In this document: one piece after another, positions 54,056 to 64,000 of the stretch | Position numbering within the stretch: position 1 is the stretch's first letter | How the letters are laid out: each line of letters starts with the position of its first letter | Origin: Triglochin maritima | Taxonomy: Eukaryota; Streptophyta; Magnoliopsida; Alismatales; Juncaginaceae | Assembly (NCBI GenBank): GCA_963682175.1 | Contig: OY821791.1 | Span: forward strand, 25,223,826 to 25,287,825 | Direction of reading: 5' to 3' | Length of the DNA stretch: 64,000 bases | The notes under the pieces: generated by a model | Databases searched by the model: none | The model's input: only the letters and a program-made list of their open reading frames with translations | What the model was told of the DNA's origin: nothing | Program-made: the position numbers and the translations under genes

Positions 54056-55585
54056 TGTAGAATTTCATGTTTAATTGCACATATATATTTTCGAAATTTT
54101 TATGTACAATAAGGATCAATTACAATTTTCTATGATTTGTTTCATGCATGCATCAGTTTGTTTTAATAACTAGTTTCAAAAACACTATTAAAAATTCTTC
54201 TTAACCGTTCGGACGAATTCGCGTCTTTGACGGAGTGCCATTCGGTTAACCGAAAATATCGGAACAGGACATTGTTCGGTCGACCGTTTCTGGTTCGGTA
54301 CACCGATCCAGAGTTCCAGGCACCTTGGTCAAGTTCTGTCAATCAACTTGACCATCCGTTCCACGTTCGGTTGACCGATCCACAGATCCTTTGGTCGACC
54401 GAACCATAACGGATTACCGAACTTATACCTGATTTTGCCTTTTCAAATTTTGGATTTATTTCCAACAAAATTTGAACTTTTGGGGTTCTTAGCTAATTCA
54501 CAACTTATGCAATATATTATCCTATGCAATAATAAATTATTGCATCCCGTAATATATGCATCTCATATGAATTTATCATGATTCTAATTATGTTATGTAC
54601 AACATAATAGATTTTACTTGTTCACCACATGTGTCATATTTTCTATAAGAAACCTGACACATCATATGAACCAAAAATCAAGCTTCTTGTTTCCCGGTTT
54701 TTGCGGTGTGACCTATGGGAGGATCTAGACTAAGTTGGCAGTGATATTAAGAGCTTAATATAACAAGTTATAAGTGGTATCTAGCTACACATTATAGCTC
54801 CCAATTAGTTAGATGTCTTAATTCCACTCGAACCAAAACCCGATCCATTTAGTGATGGAGTGCACCACTTGTGTCCGTCCCATGCCTCATGATATTAAGA
54901 ATACACACAAAGTAGTATTGTGTCATCTTTGTATTAGTATTCGTTTCTTGATCTCTTTAAGCTAGTTATAAATATGTGACTTAACTCAAACCACATTGTG
55001 CACATTATAACTTGGCTTTATCAAGGGGCCCACTAATATCATCACTCAATTAAGAGGGGCAATTATAATCTTTTGACTAACTATCTTCTCCAACAAAAGT
55101 CATACTTAACCAACCAATGCCTTTACACTACACTCATCGATAGCTCAAGACACTAGTCTAATTAAGCAATTCTTAAGTGATCGGATATAAGTCTCATATC
55201 AAAGGACCAAAGACACAGTAAAACATTAATGACATAGAAAACACAATTCTATAATGTTTTACTTATTACGTCTATTCAGTATACAAAAGTAATATTTTCC
55301 TCTTTTGTGTACCCGTGTTGTCGCTCACTTGTAGAGCTACAATGATCTATGACTAACACGACAATCTTAACTCGGTAATTGATGTCCCATGTTAATTACC
55401 ATGATTGTGAATATCTTTTGTGTTATGTAAACCAATATCTTTTAGAGCTCTACGGTTAAGGACCAAGAGCCTCTTCCTTAACACTTCTAAAAGACGAATA
55501 ACATAAACAAGGAACAAAATGATTTCTCATTCAATTCGTAATAATTGACATTTAAAAGTAAAACTTTTAGAACACATTCCTTTCA
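54056..55585 (-). repeat. 3' LTR of copia G
   Basis: 1530 bp, about 594 bp shorter than the 5' LTR. The missing part maps between CACTATTAAAA (54183-54193) and TTCTTCTTAACC, flanked by AAAA in both parents. The deletion removed the TATA and R/U5-proximal sequence; the palindrome array (54238-54420) is kept. Confidence 0.9.
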
Positions 55586-55597
55586 ATCTCCCACTTG
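55586..55597 (-). other. polypurine tract of copia G
   Basis: ATCTCCCACTTG on the plus strand is CAAGTGGGAGAT on the minus strand, directly next to the 3' LTR, as in F. Confidence 0.8.
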
Positions 55598-56430
55598 TTA
55601 TCAAAGTTTTCTTCCACATACATTCTCAATGTATAAAACATTAATAACTAGGGTAACCTTCTCAAATCACCTATGAAGCCAATCCACATGGATCCTTGGA
55701 TCCATGGACTCGAAATATATTTCGTCTCTTAGCTTGGTATGAAGGTTTGTTGAATGGATCAGTTGTGTCACTGTTGTGTCCACCCATTTATTTATTTTGT
55801 TTTTCGTTGGTGGTTGAGTTAGCCGTAGTGATATTACTCCTAACTACACTAGCTCATACCTCCACCTTCGATAATGATGACGCATCATCATTCTAACATC
55901 CTATTGTCAAGAATCCCTATGAGAATTGCATCAAAATAGCCCTCGACTATTTTCTCCTTTGTCTTCCATAAACAAGAACCTTATCTTTAGTCCAGTTAAG
56001 GTACTTCAGAATATTCTTGACTGCAATCCTATGCTTAGGACTTGCGTCAGATTGGTGACTACCTGTCACGCTTAGAGCATACGAGATATCGAGTCTTGTG
56101 CAAGTCACCGTGTACATGGTCCTTCCTTTTGCCGAAGCATAAGGGATACCTTCATGTACTCCAAGTCTTTGCGTGATTGAGCACGTTAAGACTTCTTGAG
56201 TTTCACACCTATACTCATACTTATTGGCACATTGTCCATATTGGAATTGTTCACCCTGAACCTTTCCAAGACCTTGTCAATGTATGCACATTGACTGGGG
56301 CTAATGAGTCTACGAGATGTATCTCAACGTATCTTGATTCTCAAGATGTGTTGAGCCTCATCCATTTCTTTTCATTGAAAATGCTGATTTCAATGAAATT
56401 TTTCGTTTGCTAATGCAAAGGTATATGATT
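55598..56430 (-). pseudogene. copia G RNase H region
   Basis: Aligns in reverse with F 13200-13980. The tail matching VDWLDE (about 55670-55690) and stretches like the TRPDVSSAL and LRYLN segments (about 55990-56115) can be made out. Many indels; no long frame remains. Confidence 0.65.
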
Positions 56431-57140
56431 GCTCATGAGCAATATGTCACCGACATATAAGATCAGAAGTACTACATGACTCCCACTAATCTCCTTGTAT
56501 CAACAAGGTTTTCCTTTACTTTGAATGAAGTGAATCTTCTTCACCTCTTTGTCAAAGCGTTTGTTCCAACTCCTCGATGCTTGCTTCAATCCATAAATGG
56601 ATCTTTGAAACTTGCATATCCTCTCGCTATTCTTTGGATCATCAAAACCTTGAGGTTGTACCATGTACATATCCTCCTCTAAGTTCCCATTAAGGAACGT
56701 CATTTTGATCTTCATGTTCCATCTTTCACAATTGTGAAATGTGGCAATAGTGAGCATAATCTGAATAGATTTTAACATGGCAACCTCTCAAAAATTTCAT
56801 CAAAGTCAATTTCTTGAATTTGAGTATAACTTTTGCTACAAGCCTTGCTTTGTAGGTTGTCAAGTTATTACCCATGTCTATCTTCCTCCTAAAAGCTTAT
56901 TTATACTAAAAGACATTTTCTCTTGAGGAAGGCAAATCAAGTTCCATACTTGATTGTCATACATGGATTCTATTTCGGATTCCATGGCCTTAAGCCATAG
57001 TCTTGGAGTCTTCCCTTTCCATTGCTTCTTGGAAGGTCGAGGGATCTTTGGTATCTAGTACCACGATCTCATGAAGTCCCACATACTCATTGGGTTTCTT
57101 TCTTTCCCTTGTCGACCTTATCTATTCTTTTGGTTCTTCT
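56431..57140 (-). pseudogene. copia G reverse transcriptase
   Basis: ORF 56778-56500 contains MKIKMTFLNGNLEEDMYMVQ and RSIYGLKQASRSWNKRF. The catalytic site reads YVGD (56457-56446) in place of YVDD, a lethal change. Upstream sequence to about 57140 aligns with F 12310-12660 with several breaks. Confidence 0.85.
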
Positions 57141-57373
57141 CGTGTCTCTCAAACTTCTTCCACAATTTCTTGAGAAATAGGTTCACGTTCGACTCTCGAA
57201 CGTACACTGGGTGGGGATGATTGAGATTCTCTCACAATTTCTTGTAAGGATCTCTCACTCATGCTCCCACTAACTAAATGAATCTTGGTTGGGCATTCAT
57301 GATTTTGAATGCAATATTCACATCATGATCTCGTAGAGTATCTTGAGTTTCCGAAAGCTTAACTCTACTCCCA

Positions 57374-58110
57374 CTACTTTTCTCTCTTTTCCAGAAATTC
57401 TAGAAAAACATCTCTCTCTACAATCTGTCGATTGGAGGTGATACACCTAAAGTAGTATCCTCTTGTCAGTCGAGGACAACCTATAAAGAAGCACTTATCC
57501 GATTTTGGTTGAAGCTTGGTCGACATCAATTCCTTGACGTAGACCTCACAACCCCAAATCTTGAGAAAGTTGAGCTTAGGTGTCTTTCGACTCCATAGCT
57601 CACAAGCTATTTTCTCCACGGATTTGGATGGAACATTATTCAGTGAGTTGGTCATTACTTGTAGTGCATAATTCCAAAAGTAAACAGGCAATTTAGATTG
57701 ACTTATCATTGATCAAACCATATCGAGCAATATCCTATTCGTACTTTAGGAATGAGTCAAATTAGGTATCCTAAGCACTCACCCCTACGAGCCTTTCGTA
57801 GAGACTCGATATTCTTGTTGAGTCGGTTCACTACTTCATCCTTGAATTCTTTGATCTTGTCAAAGAATTCACTTTTGTTTCCCAATAGACAAATACAGCC
57901 ATAATGACTATAGTTGTCTGTGAACAAAATGAAGTACCTTAAACCGTCTCTTGCACTTGTACTCATTGGACCTCATACATTGGAATGCATCAAATCCAAT
58001 TAGGCACTCGTTTTTGTTCCTTTCTTCTTGAAAGGTCTCTTGGTCATTTACATGACCAATCCGATAGTGTTACAAGAGTGAATCATTCATGTGAGTTATC
58101 TTAGTTTCCT
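57374..58110 (-). pseudogene. copia G integrase
   Basis: ORF 57966-57757 covers the core (STSARDGLRYFILFTDNYSH). ORF 57709-57374 covers the C-terminal core (YFWNYALQ, SVEKIACELWS, KLQPKSDKCFFIGCP). The region around the catalytic Glu near 57710-57750 is deleted or scrambled. Part of the HHCC region is lost too (58000-58090). Confidence 0.8.
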
Positions 58111-58466
58111 TTTGTTATTGTTTGTTTGAGTTTGTTTATTATTCATTTCAAGCAAATAGCAGTCATTCCAAACGAATGTATTTGCATAGAGAATTCCATT
58201 CTTCGATATAGACAAGCAAGAATTAGAAATATATATTAAGTTATCCATATCCAAAACATGATACAGAATAGTTCTTGCTAATCGAAGGCACATAATAAAC
58301 ATTCTTCAAAACATAAATTTAAATCATTAGACTATTGAAATTCCATAGAACCTTGTACAATCACTGCTATGCTTGTACTATTTCCGATCTTCAATATCAT
58401 CTCGTTCTCCACGAGTTCCCTCCTATCCTTCAATAGCTACGACGTTTCTCGGGCGCCTACGTTCAA
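58111..58466 (-). pseudogene. copia G protease remnant, active site deleted
   Basis: Minus-strand sequence matches F 10850-11180 (KDRRELVENEM, LLEMNNKQ). The roughly 105-bp part that carries DTGS in F (10745-10845) is missing at about 58440-58448. Confidence 0.7.
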
Positions 58467-59309
58467 TCATCCCATTTTCAAGGTCTTCCTTGTACTCGGG
58501 GCAATTAGGTCGGATGTGTCCATTTTCACCGCAGTGAAAGCACTCCGTATTGGGAGTTGGAGATTTGATAGATTTCCCCTTGAGGTACTACTATGAGCAC
58601 CTCCTACTCCCTTGCTTTTGATTGACATATCTTTGGTAAATTTGCCTTTATCTTTGTTGATCATTTTGCTCATCTCATGGACGGCTAGGACCTGGTTGTC
58701 CCGACCCTTGCCCATGTCAACTTCTGCCATTTTGAGAGCGTTGTGAAGCTCCTCAAGACTCACCCCTTTTTCACGCACATGATAGTGCATCACAAAGTCC
58801 TTAAAGGACGGGACTAGAGAGCCAAGAATCAGATCTTCGGAAATGTCCTCGGGCATTGGAGAAGAGAGCTTCGACAATTTCTCAAGGTATCCTTGCATCG
58901 TGAGAAAATGCATGGATACCGATTTTCCCTCCGCCATGTGGCACCTTGTGAGTGTGATGATGGTCTTATAGCGCTCCTTTCGGACACTATCCATGAACAT
59001 CTTTGTTAAAGCTTCCATGGTCTTCTTGGGTTTTGAATCCAAGTATTTCGATTGAAGCGAGTCAGCCATGGATGCCAACATTAGACCATGAACTTGGTTC
59101 TCTTGGTCTTCCCACTTGGCTATCGCCTCTTTCTCATTACCGGTTGCCTTCTCATTCAATTTTGGGATTTCTCCATCCAAAATATGAGATAGTTTTTCAA
59201 ACCTCAACACGATATTAAGATTGAGTTGCCATCTCATGAAGTTTGAGCCATCATTTTGCAAAGGGTTCTTTTCGATCAAAGATCGCACAATTGGTTGGAT
59301 ATTAGACAT
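58467..59309 (-). pseudogene. copia G gag
   Basis: ATG at 59309 begins MSNIQPIVRSLIEKNPLQND; the frame is also open upstream but F supports this start. The capsid region (FMRWQLNLNIVLRFEKLSHI) is intact for about 260 residues. A shift near 58580 puts the zinc knuckle CFHCGENGHIRPNC (about 58544-58503) in another frame. It shows the frame that F lost through its 10-bp deletion. Confidence 0.87.
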
Positions 59310-60807
59310 TTCTAAAAATAAATTATACAGAATTTTAATGCCAATTTTATGTTTTAAAACACATAGATATATATCGAATATAAATGTAAATACTGCAAAT
59401 AGAATTTTTCCCGTAAATGCAGTAATCCAAGATCCTATCAATTGTAATATAGACTAGCTAAGGGCTATCGAACACATCACAATATCAAGGTAAGAAAAAT
59501 TCTTTCTATTCACAACCTTTTTGAATTTTAGCAATATTTGCATCTTCAAACTCTTGTGATTCTTGTCATTTTAATTATGAGGGAATATGACCTAACCTCG
59601 TAAGAAATGTTTTTTCCCAAAACCGAGCGAGGGCTCTAGGTAATGTTAAGAAAACTTATTTTCATTTGATACGAGATACGTTTATCCATTGTATTCACAA
59701 ATAAACATACTTGGGGTTCACTAGGGTGAAACACACCTCCTATATTTAATTGTGGCACAACAATAGACAACCATTATATCTCCCATTATTCCCAAAGATG
59801 GAGGGAGCTATCTCCCGCTAAGGGCGAGCAGAGTATCCCTCGATCAATGGCTGCTAGTGGATGAAATAAGAAGGAAAATTACTCTTAATTTTGTTGGACA
59901 ATTTAATATATTAACATGCGATTTGGAATTTTAGGTTATCATGCATATTATCATTCATACACATCCTAACATTCAATCACATTCATCACATGCATAGCAG
60001 AAATTAAAACAGAAATTAAACCATTCACACAATCCACATTGTGTGAGTTTATATGTTCCCTTTGATCCTTGATCCTCGATCCTTGATCTTTGATCCTCGA
60101 TCAACGCGCTACAACGGCAACTTCCTCTTGCACCGGAGATGTAGATTTTTACAGAAAATAAACATGCTCCTCACATTCAATAAAAACCGACTAGTGCAAG
60201 TCCTATGTAAAAACCTCTCATATGCAAATGCAATTATCTAAAAGACAGAAAGAGGGAATTTTGGCTTTTACATATAAATAAGCCTCTGTATAATAATAAT
60301 CACATACATTCATAGTTGCTGATTTGGAACATATAAACTCACAATTCCTGCAAAACAACTCGAGCATCCATGCATGCAATATCGCTATAAACTATGCAAT
60401 CTAGTTTATCAATCATCCAGAATCCTAAACAATTCTTTGAAAAACATTTTGAAATCTATTAAAAACGTTTTTCATCCATCCATAGTTCAAAAATAATTTT
60501 GAACCGCTGTCCATCCAATTTCCAATGGAAAGATTAACCGCAGTTTTTCGGTTTTGTTGATTCTCTTACAAAATAATCATTTCTTTATAAAACGAAATTA
60601 TTGTAAGTTAGACTAATGTCTAAATCCTAATTCTAATAATTACATGGCATCTTTTAAAACACTTAAAACATTTAAGATGAATTATTATAGAGAATTATAT
60701 TAACAAAACATTCATAGACCGAAAAACCGGTAAACCGAATTGTTTAAATCCTATATGGTAAACTAAATTCGTTTACAGCCTTAAATCATAAGAAAATTGA
60801 ACCCTAA
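59310..60807 (-). other. leader of copia G
   Basis: Corresponds to F 8408-9890 in reverse, including the CCCTTAGC/GCTAAGGG motifs, the AAAGATGGAGG box (59797-59810) and the GATCCTTGATC tract (60057-60103). No gene is seen. Confidence 0.7.
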
Positions 60808-60819
60808 GCTCTGATACCA
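60808..60819 (-). other. PBS for initiator tRNA-Met (copia G)
   Basis: The minus strand reads TGGTATCAGAGC, an exact match to the initiator tRNA-Met complement, one base from the LTR end. Confidence 0.92.
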
Positions 60820-60820
60820 T

Positions 60821-62944
60821 TGTAGAATTTCATGTTTAATTGCACATATATATTTTCGAAATTTTTATGTACAATAAGGATCAATTACAATTTTCTATGA
60901 TTTGTTTCATGCATGCATCGCTTTGTTTTAATAACTAGTTTCAAAAACACTATTAAAACAAACACAAGGGACTCCAAAATTCATACCTAGAAGTTCTCTA
61001 AAACTTCTTGATGATCCGGAGATGCTGAGGGAGACGATCGTCGCTTCTCGTTGCGCCGGATGCCTCCGAGTGTTCACCAAACCCTAAACAAGGTTGGAGA
61101 GAAAGGAGCTAGCCAATAAATCTCCAAACTAGCTTAGAATCTAGCTACAAACCTCTTCCTTAATCTCTAAGATTTCTCCTTCCAGAGACTTAGAAAAATA
61201 AGAGAATTTTTGTGGTGAAAATTAGGAGAGAAAATAATTAGAAAACATCTAACATAATTAAGGAGAATAAGGACCTATTTATAGGCTCCAATCTTACTCT
61301 CAATCATGGCTATTCTTAAGCCATGTTCTCTTGACATTTTCTCTCATAAACTAATTCCAAAATGTATTATATGCACCCACAAAACGTTTGACCAAGTTTG
61401 GAGCTAATCCAACCATTGATCAAATTAATCTCTTAATTATCAAAGGCAGAAAATCGATCGGGACTCGGTCTACCGTGACATACTCGGTTAACCGAATATG
61501 TCACGTTCGGATTTCCGTGCACTTGATGGATGACAGATTCTTAAGTAGAAAAATTCTTCTTAACCGTTCGGACGAATTCACGTCTTTGACCGAGTGCCAT
61601 TCGGTTAACCGAAAATATCGGAACTGGACATTGTTCAGTCAACAGTTTCTGGTTCGGTACACCGATCCAGAGTTCCAGGCACCTTGGTCAAGTTCGGTTA
61701 ATCAACTTGACCATCCGTTCCACGTTCGGTTGACCGATCCACAGATCCTTCGGTCGACCGAACCATAACGGATTACCGAACTTCTACCCGATTTTGCCTT
61801 TTCAAATTTTGGATTTATTTCCAACAAAAATTGAACTTTTGGGGTTCTTAGCTAATTCACAACTTATGCAATATATTATCCTATGCAATAATAAATTATT
61901 GCATCCCATAATATATGCATCTCATATGAATTTATCATGATTCTAATTATGTTATATACAACATAATTGATTTTACTTGTTCACCACATGTGTCATATTT
62001 TCTATAAGAAACCCGACACATCATATGAACCAAAAATCAAGCTTCTTGTTTCCCGGTTTTTGCAGTGTGACGTATCGGAGGATCTAGACTAAGTTGGCAG
62101 TGATATTAAGAGCTTAATATAACAAGCTATAAGCGGTATCTAGCTAGACATTATAGCTCCCAATTAGTTAGTTGTCTTAATTCCACTCGAACCAAAACCC
62201 GATTAATTTAGTGATGGAGTGCACCACTTGTGTCCGTCCCTTGCCTCATGATATTAAGAATACACGCAAAGTATTATTGTGTCATCTTTGTATTAGTATT
62301 CGTTTCTTGATCTCTTTAAGCTAGTTATAAATATTTGACTTAACTCAAACCACATTGTGCACATTATAACTTGGCTTTATCAAGGGTCCACTAATATCAT
62401 CACTCAATTAAGAGGGGCAATGATAATCTTTTGACTAACTATCTTCTCCAACAAAAGTCATACTTAACCAACCAATGCTTTTACACTACACTCATCGATA
62501 GCTCAAGACACTAGTCTAATTAAGCAATTCTTAAGTGATAGGATATAAGTCTCATATCAAAGGACCAAAGACACAGTAAAACATTAATGACACAGAAAAC
62601 ACAATTCTATAATGTTTTACTTATTAGGTCTATTCAGTATACAAAAGTAATATTTTTCTCTTTTGTGTACCCGTGTTGTCACTCACATGTAGAGCTACAA
62701 TGATCTATGACTAACACGACAATCTTAACTCGGTAATTCATGTCCCATGTTAATTACCACGATTGTGAATATCTTTTGTTTTATGTAAACCAATATCGTT
62801 TAGAGCTCTACGGATAAGGACCAAGAACCTCTTCCTTAACACTTCTAAAAGACGAATAACATAAACAAGGAACAAAATGATTTCTCATTCAATTCATAAT
62901 AATTGACATTTAAAAGTAAAACTTTTAGAACACATTCCTTTCAC
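60821..62944 (-). repeat. 5' LTR of copia G
   Basis: 2124 bp, ending TGAAAGGAATGTG on the minus strand at 62944. TATAAATA is at 61283-61276. The palindrome array is at about 61463-61781. U5 near 60821-60960 differs from F, so G is a distinct subfamily. Confidence 0.92.
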
Positions 62945-62949
62945 ATACA

Positions 62950-62970
62950 TGGGGACACGAAATCGTACAA
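62950..62970 (+). repeat. 21-bp end of the chimeric copia LTR
   Basis: Continues 53347-54055 after removal of G and one TSD copy; equals the last 21 bases of the F LTR with one or two changes. It is followed by AAGTTCCC, the same flank as the right side of F. Confidence 0.88.
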
Positions 62971-64000
62971 AGTTCCCATCTTCATTTGTCAAAAGACATC
63001 AAATGGGAACCTCAAAAGTGGGTCAATGCACTTGTAAAGGGAACATGACACCACGCGGGGCCAGAATACTCATGTTTGGTGCCCCCTCATAAAGAGCACA
63101 AGATGAAAGGAGAGGTTCATGAATTGGACGCAAAGGCGTCTCATTCAAAGGATCAAATTGAAAGAGCTTGAACCTCTCAAGAGTTTGGGAAACATAGGGC
63201 AACGGAAGAAGAGTTTCTCCCATTGCGGTGCTGAAGTTATGATCGTCAATCCAAACTCTCCAACCAACAGGCTGGTGGGTCGGAACGAGGTCATGAACCT
63301 TGTTAGGCATGTCCGACTCACCAGGCGAACAAAAAGTGCGTCACTTACCCAAGGTATCCTCCAAGGAACTCCTAATACCCTCATTAGCAATGTAGTTGTT
63401 TGATGTTCCATCATTTCCAAGATGATCAGGAACAATAGTTAGAGGCAAACTCTCATCAAGTTGTTTGAAATTGAGGGTACAAGGGAGCTCTTGCTCCACC
63501 AGAGGTGAATCCTTAAGAGGCACAAGATGAAAATCATGTGGCTCAAGGGCTACGGGACAAAAGATACGGCACAATTCTATGCCGACTCATAATGAAATTG
63601 GTCCATGTTTTTATCAATTGGAATCGAATCCTCCACCAAGTGTTCGTGAATTGAAACCCCAAGTCCCTCAGACTGACTAGGAGTTTGACTTTAAAGATTG
63701 TTCTTTGAATTTGTAGATGTGGTGGTGGTTCGATATCAAAAGATGAATCCTCATGTTGACAAGAAAAGTTACTCTCCTCACGTTCACGTAATTGCTGCGT
63801 CATTTGACTCACTTGCAGTGCCATATTTAGTATGGACTGTTGAGTGGTTTCCATGAACGTAAGGAAAGTTTGTTTCAAGGAATCAAGTATGCGGTCAACT
63901 ATGAGGTCCAAGTCAGAGTTTGGGAAATTTTGGGGTTGGGTGTTGATGGGCTGAGAATGAGTCCAATGATTTGAAGTGGAGTGTTGGTAGAATTATGGGT
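62971..64000 (-). mobile_element. E2: second copy of the E gag region
   Basis: Collinear with 16232-17160 at roughly 97-98% identity by eye, with the copia LTR end at the identical base. It lacks the filler found at 16881-17023 and keeps native sequence there. It runs off the right end of the window. Confidence 0.88.
63023..63911 (-). pseudogene. E2 gag coiled linker and C-terminal tail
   Basis: ORF 63911-63543 begins MDLIVDRILDSLKQTFLTF and includes QVSQMTQQLREREESNFSCQ, equivalent to the SVHERERWSFPSQ linker of B. ORFs 63574-63341 and 63310-63023 hold the tail (PVALEPHDFHLV, THQPVGWRVWIDD). No retropepsin lies between linker and tail, so the loss is a family property. A frameshift lies near 63345. 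Confidence 0.75.

Larger units (their letters stand above)
54056..62944 (-). mobile_element. Ty1/copia element G, heavily degraded
   Basis: G is minus-strand, 5' LTR 60821-62944 and 3' LTR 54056-55585, with a perfect TSD CATAC (54051-54055, 62945-62949). It is inserted near the 3' end of the chimeric copia LTR. It is related to F, but the LTRs and pol are much diverged. RT and protease active sites are lost. Confidence 0.93.

Overview
The window looks like plant nuclear heterochromatin. I find no host gene, rRNA gene or tRNA gene. Almost every base belongs to LTR retrotransposons inserted into one another. Plant origin is indicated by Ty3/gypsy elements primed by tRNA-Asp (an exact 18-base complement of its 3' end), Athila-like polyproteins, and Ty1/copia elements of TNT1-94 type primed by initiator tRNA-Met. 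The species cannot be named from the sequence.

Layout. A minus-strand gypsy element (D; gag-protease only) is the host of most of the window. Its pieces lie at 53346-49501, 47940-47825, 20629-20589 and 3140-1901. Four things inserted into it: a plus-strand gypsy element whose 3' end fills 1-1900 (H); a short minus-strand gypsy element E (3141-20588); a large plus-strand gypsy element A (20630-47824, TSD GTGCA); and a solo LTR (47941-49500, TSD ATCAT). E carries a full-length plus-strand copia element F (6236-16231, TSD AAGTT). A carries gypsy element B (24402-40499, TSD CTCAA), and B carries gypsy element C (29966-37367, TSD CCTCA). To the right of D is a chimeric copia LTR (53347-54055 plus 62950-62970). 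A minus-strand copia element G (54056-62944, TSD CATAC) is inserted in that LTR. From 62971 to the end is a second copy of the E gag region (E2).

Function. Only A has a full gypsy gag-protease-RT-RNaseH-integrase set, and stops and frameshifts disable it. B, C and D keep gag plus a retropepsin but no RT or integrase. E and E2 keep only gag pieces. The gypsy families share cis signals: the tRNA-Asp PBS, a leader splice-donor-like site, the same kind of paired palindrome in U3 and leader, a 3' UTR cassette (small ORF, GNRA-type hairpin, two further hairpins) and the PPT. Helper-dependent mobilisation of B, C, D and E by an A-like element would fit, but that is inference. By-eye LTR divergence (C 3/1198, B about 11/1415, A about 2-3%) agrees with the nesting order.

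The most unusual signals are: an snRNA-type USE box at a constant 32 bp from the TATA box in the A/B/H/solo LTRs; the U3-leader paired palindromes; the 3' UTR cassette; a dense CGGTNNACCG array in the copia U3; and templated filler DNA in E copied from F and from E's own leader.
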